This document shows positions 32,740 through 40,811 of a stretch of 64,000 nt of DNA, one piece after another. Source of the DNA: Runella sp. SP2 (lineage in GTDB: Bacteria > Bacteroidota > Bacteroidia > Cytophagales > Spirosomataceae); contig NZ_CP031030.1 of assembly GCF_003711225.1 (NCBI RefSeq), forward strand, positions 5,671,001 to 5,735,000, written 5' to 3'. Both the position numbers and the translations under genes were made by a program. Positions within the stretch are counted from its first letter, which is position 1, and each line of letters opens with the position of its first letter. The notes under the pieces were generated by a model. The model was not told the DNA's origin and made no database searches. It saw only the letters and a list, made by a program, of their open reading frames with translations.

Positions 32740-35376
32740 CTACTCCGACTTTAAACTCTTCACAGGATTCATCAACGCCGCTTTGATGGTTTGAAAACTG
32801 ACGGTCAAGAGGGTAATTATCAAAGCTCCTGCGCCCGTTAAGGCAAAAATCCACCAAGAAATCTCGGTATGATAGGTGTATTTCTGTAACCATTGACTCA
32901 TAAAATAATATGCAATGGGCGACGCAATACACAGCGAGAGAACCACCAACACTACAAAGTCTTTCGACAATAAGCCCCACAAATTGGCAGTCGTTGCCCC
33001 AAGTACCTTGCGTACCCCCATTTCTTTGGTGCGTTGTTCGGCCACAAACGACGCCAACCCAAACAAGCCCAAGCAACTGATAAATATCGCTAAAATAGCA
33101 AAAATGGAGGCTATTTTACCCAAACGTTCTTCATTGGCAAACTTTTTGGCGTATTCTTCATCCACAAATTTGTAATCAAACGGCACCGCAGGATTGTACT
33201 TTTGAAATACCTCGGCTATTTTGCCAACGGCGGTAGAAGTCGCCATTGTCTGATTTAGTTTGATGTTAATCGTGTATTGGTTGTTGTAATCCAACAAAAA
33301 TACCGTGGGTAATATCGGCTCAAAGGGCGAACCCATCACAATGTCTTTGATGACACCAATCACCTCGTAGCTTTTCCCGTTCCATTTTACGGTTTCGTTA
33401 ATGGGGTTTTTCAAGCCCATGTACTTTACGGCCGTCTCATTGATGACAATGGCCGAAGAGTCTGTTGAAAACTTCTTGGAAAAATCGCGTCCTTCCCGAA
33501 ACCGCCACCCTACGATTTTGCTGTAGTCGTGCGTCACCCGGAAAGTCGCAAAATTATCTTCAAAGCCTGGGGCTTTACCCTTCCATTCAAACCCACTTTG
33601 GTTTTCCCACACATCCGTAATCGGAGAAGAAGAAACCGCCAAGTTGGTCACCGCCCCCGACTGAAGTAGTTCATTTCGAATCACTTCGTAGTTTTGGTAA
33701 AGGTCGGGTGTAATCATATAGACGGCCATCAGTCCTTCTTTATCGTACCCCACGTTTCGGTTTTTTGCGTGCTGGATTTGGAGATAAATAACACTCGTAC
33801 CAATGATTAACACAGTGGAAACGGTAAACTGCATCACTACCAGAACTTTCCGTGGCGTCGGTGCAAAGGCTCCTCTCCGCAAACGCGACGACGGGAAACC
33901 GATTCCTTTGAGCACTTTTATCGGTTGAAAAGAAGACAAGTAAAACGCAGGATAGCTCCCCGCCAATAAGCCCGTCAATACGCTAAAGCTCAGTACTGAC
34001 AACCAAAAAACAGGATTTGACCATAACATTGTTATTTTTTTATCGGCCAACTCATTGAAGAAAGGCAACGCCAGTTGCACCAAAAGCAACGCAAAACCCA
34101 AGGCAATAAAAACAACCAAGAACGATTCGCCGAAAAACTGCGCAATCAATTGTTGGCGAAGCGACCCCATCGACTTCCGAATCCCGACTTCTTTGGCGCG
34201 TTTTTCGGAACGGGCCGTACTCAGGTTCGTAAAATTAATGCAAGCCAACAACAGCACAAACACGCCAATAATACCATACAGCCAAATAAATTCGAGCTGG
34301 TCGCTCATCACGCTTTTTCGGTTGGCAAACTTGGAATACAAATGCCATTGGCTCATCGGGTGAACAAACAATTCGGGATTGTATGCGACGCGCTTTGCAT
34401 CCAAATGCTTCCGTTTTATGTCTTTAATTTTGGCCGAAACACCCGCAAAATCAACTTGAGGAGCAAGCTGCACATAGATTTTGTACGAATTATCGTTCCA
34501 ATCGTTTTCTTGCTCTTTCATAAAACTCATAAAAGAAGCCAGTAAATCCCACGGCCCGATAAAGGTCAGGTCTTGAAATTCTGAGTTTTTGGGCAAATCC
34601 TTATACACGCCCGCCACTTTTGCCTCCATCCGATTTTTTATCTTTACGATTTTATCCAACGGATTTTCTTCCCCAAAAAGCTTTTTGGCGAGCGATTCAG
34701 ATAGTAAAACCGAATGAGGGTCTTTAAGCGCCGCGCGGGTTCCATACACCATATCCAGCCCAAACAATTCGGGGGCATCGGGCTGCATAAAACTCCCTGA
34801 TTGAAAGAACTTTTTATCCCCCGACAATATCGCATACTTCTGCGTGGAGGTAGTCATGGCGATATACTTAAAATCAGAACCATACGAAGCGCGCAGCTCG
34901 GCGGCCAATGGAATGGGGTTTGTCATGTACGTTCCTTCGCCATTATGCACCATTATTCGCCCAATGCGGTCGTAGTTTTTGAAGTTTTTGTTAAAACTCA
35001 GTTCATCCCATACCCAAAGACCAATGAGCATCGCCACGGCCATGCCCGTCGCCAAGCCAAAGATATTGATAAACGAGTAACCTTTGTTTTTCAACAAGTT
35101 ACGAAAAGCGATTTTAAAATAGTTGCGTATCATAGTGGGGCTGTATGTATAAGAAGTTGAATACTGAGTATCAGCACGAAAACGGCGTTTCAGAAAATAT
35201 GGGCGACAAAAACGGATGACTTCAAAGAAATACATCCAACGGGCTTTCTGCACTCCAAACTCCTCAGCTTGAAACGCAAACTGCTCGTGCAAATCCCCCA
35301 ACAGTTCTTCGTAAAGCTCTGAAGGGAGAAATCGTTTAACCAGGGCATCAAGCCAAGTGGGTGGTTTACTTTGCAT
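32740..35376 (-). CDS. Permease C4: prefix-domain MacB/FtsX permease
   Basis: 878 residues from ATG at 35376, two bases after the C3 stop; a GTG two codons upstream (35382) would overlap C3 by 4 bases and is an alternative. The prefix is the group-C type (SKPPTWLDALVKRFLPSELYEELLGDLHEQ). The body is a close relative of C1 (GYSFINIFGLATGMAVAM, LWVWDELSFN) with motifs RAKEVGIRKSMGSL and RTKEMGVRKVLGAT. Last gene of unit C. Confidence 0.88.
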   Translation of the reverse strand: MQSKPPTWLDALVKRFLPSELYEELLGDLHEQFAFQAEEFGVQKARWMYFFEVIRFCRPYFLKRRFRADTQYSTSYTYSPTMIRNYFKIAFRNLLKNKGYSFINIFGLATGMAVAMLIGLWVWDELSFNKNFKNYDRIGRIMVHNGEGTYMTNPIPLAAELRASYGSDFKYIAMTTSTQKYAILSGDKKFFQSGSFMQPDAPELFGLDMVYGTRAALKDPHSVLLSESLAKKLFGEENPLDKIVKIKNRMEAKVAGVYKDLPKNSEFQDLTFIGPWDLLASFMSFMKEQENDWNDNSYKIYVQLAPQVDFAGVSAKIKDIKRKHLDAKRVAYNPELFVHPMSQWHLYSKFANRKSVMSDQLEFIWLYGIIGVFVLLLACINFTNLSTARSEKRAKEVGIRKSMGSLRQQLIAQFFGESFLVVFIALGFALLLVQLALPFFNELADKKITMLWSNPVFWLSVLSFSVLTGLLAGSYPAFYLSSFQPIKVLKGIGFPSSRLRRGAFAPTPRKVLVVMQFTVSTVLIIGTSVIYLQIQHAKNRNVGYDKEGLMAVYMITPDLYQNYEVIRNELLQSGAVTNLAVSSSPITDVWENQSGFEWKGKAPGFEDNFATFRVTHDYSKIVGWRFREGRDFSKKFSTDSSAIVINETAVKYMGLKNPINETVKWNGKSYEVIGVIKDIVMGSPFEPILPTVFLLDYNNQYTINIKLNQTMATSTAVGKIAEVFQKYNPAVPFDYKFVDEEYAKKFANEERLGKIASIFAILAIFISCLGLFGLASFVAEQRTKEMGVRKVLGATTANLWGLLSKDFVVLVVLSLCIASPIAYYFMSQWLQKYTYHTEISWWIFALTGAGALIITLLTVSFQTIKAALMNPVKSLKSE

Positions 35377-35378
35377 TA

Positions 35379-38000
35379 TCACTCTGTTTTTAAACTCTTT
35401 ACGGGGTTCATCAACGCCGCTTTGATGGTCTGAAAACTCACAGTAAGCAAACTAATCATCAATGCGCCTGCATCCGCTGCGGCAAAAACCCACCACTCAA
35501 TATTGATTTTATAGGCAAAATCATCTAACCATCTATCCATAAAATAATAGGCAATCGGGCAGGCAATGACAATGGCTATTAATACCAATTTGATGAAATC
35601 TTTTGACAATAAAGCACTTACATTTAAGACCGATGCCCCCAATACTTTGCGAATACCGATTTCTTTGATGCGTTGTTCGGTACTGAAAATGGTTAAACCA
35701 AATAAACCTAAACAAGATACCAAGATGGCTAAAACTGAAAAAAACAGAATTACTTTCCCCGTCCGAAGCTCGGCTAAATATTGTTTTTCGAGGGCTTTGT
35801 CAACAAATTCAAAATGAAGTGCAGAATGTTTTTCGTACTTTTTATAGACTTTTTCTATCGCAGCAATCGCCTCTTTATTTTGGTTAGGTTTTGTTTTTAT
35901 CATCAAGGTATTGTAACCCTCTTCTTTAGCCCAACTGCGTAACAAGAAAGGTTCTATTTCAGTATTCAGCTTATGAAAATGAAAATCCTTAATGACACCA
36001 ATAATTTGCCCCGAAGAACTCCAAAGTTTGAAATTTTTACCGATAGCTTCCTCTGGCTTCCATCCCATACGTTTGGCAGCAGATTCATTTATGATAAATG
36101 CTGTGGCTGTATCTGAGATAAATTTCGAGTCAAAATTTCGCCCTGCTATTAACTTCATTCCAGTTGTTTTTACATAATTGGCGTCAACATTACCCAATCC
36201 CATTAAAAATGTTTCATCCGTTTGTTGTCCCTCCCAATTGATTGAATGAGTGCCATTGGTAACATCTATCAGAGTATTTGATGATAAAGCTACATTATGG
36301 ATGCTTTTTTCATTGAGCAAATCCGATTTTATTAAATGGACATTCTGTCGAGCATTAAATCTTAATTTAACAGAAATTAGCTGTGATTTATCGAAGCCTA
36401 AATCTTTGTTTTGCATAAAGGACATTTGCTGGTAAATGAGCATTGTTCCAATTATCAAAACAATTGATAAGGTGAATTGAATAACTACTAAAGACCGACG
36501 GATAAACTGCCCAGACTGACCTACGAATTGCCCTTTTAATACTTTTATTGGCTCGAAATTGGAGACATAAAATGAAGGGAAAACGCCAGATATAACCCCC
36601 ATTAATAGAGCTCCTGATATTATAAATAATACAAAAAAAGGATTGAAATAGGGGATTGAAATAGATTTTTGAGCAATACTATTTAGCAACGGTATAAGAA
36701 AATTTAAAAGAACCAAGGCTAAAATAACGGCCAAAATGGTCATCAATATTGATTCAATTAAAAACTGAGAAATCAATTGTGTTCTCACTGCACCTATGGC
36801 TTTTCGTACGCCTACTTCATTGGCACGTTTGACGGCTTGAGCGGTAGTAAGGTTAAAGAAGTTGAATACTGCAATGAGTAACAAGATGAGAGCTACAATC
36901 GAAAAAATCTTAATATATAGAATATTACTTGTTTTACTCCAGTCGGTCTGAGCATCAAAATCCGATTTGAGATAAATGTCATGAAAGGGTTGTAATATTA
37001 ACTGAGATTTAAAATTTGACTCATATTTGAGTAAATAGTTGCGTATTTTTTTTCCAAGTATATCGGAATTATAGGCATCATTTAGCTGAATATAAGTATG
37101 ATAGTCATTGTTGTCCCATCTAAACCTATCTGGCCGCGACTCTTGTTCTTTTACCGACATTAATACTTCATATTGAATATGTGAGTTTAGTGGAGCATTT
37201 TCGACTACACCTACCAATTTCAGAGGGCGTTTTTCATTAAGAAAAATGGTTTGACCAATAAGGTTAGAAAAGGATTTCCAATCATCTCCAAAAAGTTTTT
37301 TTGCAATTACCTCTGAAATAACAATGTCGTCTGGATTCTGCAAAACGGTTTTTTTGTCGCCTAAAATCAATTTGAAGTCAAATAGATTGAAAAAAGAGTT
37401 GTCCGTTAGGTATGACTCATCCACTTCTATGATTTTATCCTTGATTTTGTACATTCTATTTCCTAATCTCCTCGTTCGGCAAGTTTCTACTACTTCGCCA
37501 AATTCAGCCTGCAATGCAGGAGCTAATGGCCCTGGAGAGCAGGCAATATCATACTCTACGCCAGCCATATTTTGTTTTTCTACAACCCTAAAAATATCTT
37601 TACCCTTCGTATGGAATCTATCAAAGTTTATTTCGTCATAGATAAACAAGCCAATTGCCATAAAACAAGCCAACCCTAACGCCAAACCGATAATATTTAT
37701 TAAGGAAGAGACTTTGTTTTTGAGGAGATTTCTCCAAGCGATTTTAAAATAGTTACGTATCATAGTGGGGCTGTATATGTAAGAGGTTGAATACTGAGTA
37801 TCGATGCGAAAACGACGTTTCAGAAAATATGGACGACAAAAACGGATGACTTCAAAGAAATACATCCAACGGGCTTTTTGCGCTCCAAACTCCTCAGCCT
37901 GAAACGCAAATTGCTCGTGCAAATCTCCCAACAGTTCTTCGTAAAGCTCTGAAGGAAGAAATAGTTTGACCAAGGCGTCGAGCCAAGCGGGTGGTTTCAT
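35379..38000 (-). CDS. Permease C3: prefix-domain MacB/FtsX permease, A+T-rich body
   Basis: 873 residues (MKPPAWLDALVKLFLPS...). The prefix is nearly identical to that of C2 at DNA level, but the body is strikingly A+T-rich: hand counts give 35 G+C in 36301-36420 against 54 G+C in the prefix segment 37801-37920. The body groups with B3. Motifs are RANEVGVRKAIGAV (an Asn replaces the usual Lys in RAKE) and RIKEIGIRKVLGAS. The C-terminus is NPVKSLKTE, as in B3. Confidence 0.88.
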   Translation of the reverse strand: MKPPAWLDALVKLFLPSELYEELLGDLHEQFAFQAEEFGAQKARWMYFFEVIRFCRPYFLKRRFRIDTQYSTSYIYSPTMIRNYFKIAWRNLLKNKVSSLINIIGLALGLACFMAIGLFIYDEINFDRFHTKGKDIFRVVEKQNMAGVEYDIACSPGPLAPALQAEFGEVVETCRTRRLGNRMYKIKDKIIEVDESYLTDNSFFNLFDFKLILGDKKTVLQNPDDIVISEVIAKKLFGDDWKSFSNLIGQTIFLNEKRPLKLVGVVENAPLNSHIQYEVLMSVKEQESRPDRFRWDNNDYHTYIQLNDAYNSDILGKKIRNYLLKYESNFKSQLILQPFHDIYLKSDFDAQTDWSKTSNILYIKIFSIVALILLLIAVFNFFNLTTAQAVKRANEVGVRKAIGAVRTQLISQFLIESILMTILAVILALVLLNFLIPLLNSIAQKSISIPYFNPFFVLFIISGALLMGVISGVFPSFYVSNFEPIKVLKGQFVGQSGQFIRRSLVVIQFTLSIVLIIGTMLIYQQMSFMQNKDLGFDKSQLISVKLRFNARQNVHLIKSDLLNEKSIHNVALSSNTLIDVTNGTHSINWEGQQTDETFLMGLGNVDANYVKTTGMKLIAGRNFDSKFISDTATAFIINESAAKRMGWKPEEAIGKNFKLWSSSGQIIGVIKDFHFHKLNTEIEPFLLRSWAKEEGYNTLMIKTKPNQNKEAIAAIEKVYKKYEKHSALHFEFVDKALEKQYLAELRTGKVILFFSVLAILVSCLGLFGLTIFSTEQRIKEIGIRKVLGASVLNVSALLSKDFIKLVLIAIVIACPIAYYFMDRWLDDFAYKINIEWWVFAAADAGALMISLLTVSFQTIKAALMNPVKSLKTE
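37738..38000 (-). repeat. Group-C prefix repeat (copy at C3)
   Basis: A 263-bp block near-identical to 40459-40721 (same length) and closely related to 35108-35376 and 43174-43448. Between the C3 and C2 copies the identity continues through the spacer (38001-38090 against 40722-40811) and into the 3' end of the next gene, giving a repeated junction of about 400 bp with a 2,721-bp period. Confidence 0.8.
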
Positions 38001-38090
38001 GGTGCTTAATTAAGTAGGCAAGTTGGCAAGGGGCAAATAGGCAAGTTTAACTCATTGCAAATTTGCCTACTTGCATTTTGCCTTTTAAAA
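38001..38090. repeat. GCAA-rich stem-loop spacer, copy between C3 and C2
   Basis: Near-identical to 40722-40811. It contains a 10-bp stem (AGGCAAGTTT with AAATTTGCCT, one G-T pair, loop AACTCATTGC). Confidence 0.65.
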
Positions 38091-40721
38091 TTACTCTGAT
38101 TTTAAACTCTTTACGGGGTTCATCAACGCCGCTTTGATGGTCTGAAAACTGACTGTAGCCAAAGCAACCATGATTGTAATGAGGGCAGTTAGTACAAAAT
38201 CAATCACTCCAATTTCGATTCTGTAAGGATAGTTTTGAAGCCATTCGGATACAGAATAATAGGCAATTGGAAATGAAACCATAAAAGAAAGAGCAACTAC
38301 CTTGATAAAGTCTTGGGACAAAAGGGCAGTAATGCTTGCCGCTGAAGCCCCCAGTACTTTGCGAATCCCCACTTCCTTGGTGCGTTGTTCGGTCGAAAGG
38401 GTTGCCAACCCAAAAAGGCCAATACATGAAATAAAAATGGTTAGAAATGCCCCTAAAAGAAGAATTTTCTTCCATTTCTCTTCGGATTCGTATTGTTTTT
38501 GGTTCTCTAAATCTTTGAATTTATAAGCAAAGGCATTGATTGGAAAAAGCTTTTTAAAGGTTTTTTCAATGTAAGCAAGTGCCTTGATTTCGGTATTGGG
38601 CTTTATTTTGACATTTAAACTCCCAAAGCCTGTACTTTGCATCACAAACAACTGAGGCTTGATTTTATTGTTAAGTGCCTGATAATGGTAGTCCTTGATT
38701 ACACCTACAATCTTCAATTTTCGGCCATCGTTGAAAGGGTAACTTATTACTTGCCCCAGAGGGTGTGTCCAGTTGGCGGCCTTGACGAATGTTTGGTTTA
38801 CGATTACCGATTGCGCAGAATCCGCAGGAAAATCTTTTGAAAAATTCCGACCCTCGACTAACGAAATTTTGTACAATGGCAAAAACTCTTCATCAATTAT
38901 GCCTAAACCGAATTGAATTTTTTGATTTCCATTTATCTTACCAACATCTTCCCAATGCTCTCCATTTTTAGGTGCAACTTGCAGGATATTGGGATTTTTG
39001 AGGAGTTCTTCTTTTAAAACCTCAGCGGTTCTTTTGGTCAAATCCCATTTTTCGACCACGATAGTGTGGCTATCATCATAGCCTAAATCCTTACTAATAA
39101 GAAAATTGAATTGCGCATAGAAGCTAAGTGTCACAAGAATGAGCAAGGAAGCCAACCCAAATTGAACTACTATCAATAACTTCTGTAGGTAATTTTTACC
39201 CGAAAAGGCCATTTGCTTATACAATGCCTTAACTGGGCTGTACCCCGACAAAACAATAGCGGGATAAAGACCTGCTAAAAAGGAGGTTAGAATAAAAATC
39301 AGGGCATAGCCTAATAAAATTTGAGCATCAAAAAGATAGGAAATGGACAGTGATTTATTCGCAAATAGATTGAACGTTGGCAATATGAGCTGAACCAACA
39401 AAATCGCAAATACGAAAGCGATCAAACTAAGTAAAAAAGATTCTCCCAAAAACTGTCCCACTAATTGCTTACGACTGCTTCCCACTACTTTTCTAACTCC
39501 AATTTCCTTGGCTCTTTTCAGAGACCGAGCCACCGTAAGATTAACAAAATTGATACAAGCAATGAGCAAAATAAACAAAGCAATAGCCGATAGAATATAA
39601 CCATAAGTAGGGTTATTGGCATCTACAAGGCCATATTGGGCTGGCAAATCAGTGCTCAGATGTATATCTGGTAAAGGTTGTAAATTGAATACTACTTTAT
39701 CTTTGATTTCATATTTGTCAACCAAAATTTTGTTGGCCTGCGCCGCATCTGTTTCATTAATTTGCTTCATTTTACGCACTACATTTTCTATACTAGCATT
39801 GGGGGTGAGTAAAACAAAGGTGTGAAAAGAGAAATTGAGCCACCATTCACTCCCTACAGTTTCTTCGGGATTGACAAATTTGGGCAATAAAAAATCAAAC
39901 TTAATCGAACTATTTTGAGGGCTTTTTTTTGCCACTCCCGTTATCTGATAAGGACTAAACTGATTGTTGCTGCTGATTTCCAATGTTTTACCAACAACTT
40001 CGGTTGAATTAAAAAAAGTAAGAGCCATTTCTTCCGAAATCACCACAGAATTAGGCTTTGTCAGCGCCGTTTTTGGATTACCCATGAGCAGCGGAAAATC
40101 AAAAACAGAGAAGAAATTGCTATCAGTGTATATCATCTCAAAGCTTTTTACATCCCCCTTCGCTCTAATATCTCGAAAACCGCTTGAATAGCGCACAAAC
40201 TCCTTAATTTCAGGAATTTTCTCTTTAAATAGCGGGCCTTGCAAATTACTAGAAAGACCATCACGGTGTCCGAGAGAACCATCAGGATGATACCAATCAC
40301 TCACTATACGATAAATATGGGGGCTTTGGCTATGAAACTTATCATAACTCAAATCATCTTTGACATAGAGCAACATCAAGATAGCTGCCGCTAAACCAAT
40401 AGCTAAACCCATGATATTGACAACAGAATAACTCTTGTGTTTCAATAGGTTACGAAATGCGATTTTGAAATAATTGCGTATCATAGCGGGGCTGTATGTG
40501 AAAGAGGTTGAATACTGAGTATCAGCACGAAAACGGCGTTTCAGAAAATAAGGACGACAAAAACGGATGACTTCAAAGAAATACATCCAACGGGCTTTTT
40601 GCGCTCCAAACTCCTTGATTTGAAACCCAAATTGCTCGTGTAAATCCCCCAACAGCTCTTCGTAAAGCTCTGAAGGAAGAAATCGTTTGACCAAGGCGTC
40701 GAGCCAAGCGGGTGGTTTCAT
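38091..40721 (-). CDS. Permease C2: prefix-domain MacB/FtsX permease
   Basis: 876 residues with a group-C prefix (MKPPAWLDALVKRFLPS). The body is not close to any other member here: motifs RAKEIGVRKVVGSS and RTKEVGIRKVLGAS, a long first periplasmic domain with NFSFHTFVLLTPNASIENV, and ELGVIDFV-like sequence near the end. The body is more A+T-rich than the prefix. Repeat spacers flank it on both sides, so the whole gene looks like a cassette between two direct repeats. Confidence 0.88.
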   Translation of the reverse strand: MKPPAWLDALVKRFLPSELYEELLGDLHEQFGFQIKEFGAQKARWMYFFEVIRFCRPYFLKRRFRADTQYSTSFTYSPAMIRNYFKIAFRNLLKHKSYSVVNIMGLAIGLAAAILMLLYVKDDLSYDKFHSQSPHIYRIVSDWYHPDGSLGHRDGLSSNLQGPLFKEKIPEIKEFVRYSSGFRDIRAKGDVKSFEMIYTDSNFFSVFDFPLLMGNPKTALTKPNSVVISEEMALTFFNSTEVVGKTLEISSNNQFSPYQITGVAKKSPQNSSIKFDFLLPKFVNPEETVGSEWWLNFSFHTFVLLTPNASIENVVRKMKQINETDAAQANKILVDKYEIKDKVVFNLQPLPDIHLSTDLPAQYGLVDANNPTYGYILSAIALFILLIACINFVNLTVARSLKRAKEIGVRKVVGSSRKQLVGQFLGESFLLSLIAFVFAILLVQLILPTFNLFANKSLSISYLFDAQILLGYALIFILTSFLAGLYPAIVLSGYSPVKALYKQMAFSGKNYLQKLLIVVQFGLASLLILVTLSFYAQFNFLISKDLGYDDSHTIVVEKWDLTKRTAEVLKEELLKNPNILQVAPKNGEHWEDVGKINGNQKIQFGLGIIDEEFLPLYKISLVEGRNFSKDFPADSAQSVIVNQTFVKAANWTHPLGQVISYPFNDGRKLKIVGVIKDYHYQALNNKIKPQLFVMQSTGFGSLNVKIKPNTEIKALAYIEKTFKKLFPINAFAYKFKDLENQKQYESEEKWKKILLLGAFLTIFISCIGLFGLATLSTEQRTKEVGIRKVLGASAASITALLSQDFIKVVALSFMVSFPIAYYSVSEWLQNYPYRIEIGVIDFVLTALITIMVALATVSFQTIKAALMNPVKSLKSE

Positions 40722-40811
40722 GGTGCTTAATTAAGTAGGCAAGTTGGCAAGGGGCAAATAGGCAAGTTTAACTCATTGCAAATTTGCCTACTTGCATTTT
40801 ACCTTTTAAAA
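40722..40811. repeat. GCAA-rich stem-loop spacer, copy between C2 and C1
   Basis: Second copy of the 38001-38090 spacer, with only a few base differences. Confidence 0.65.
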
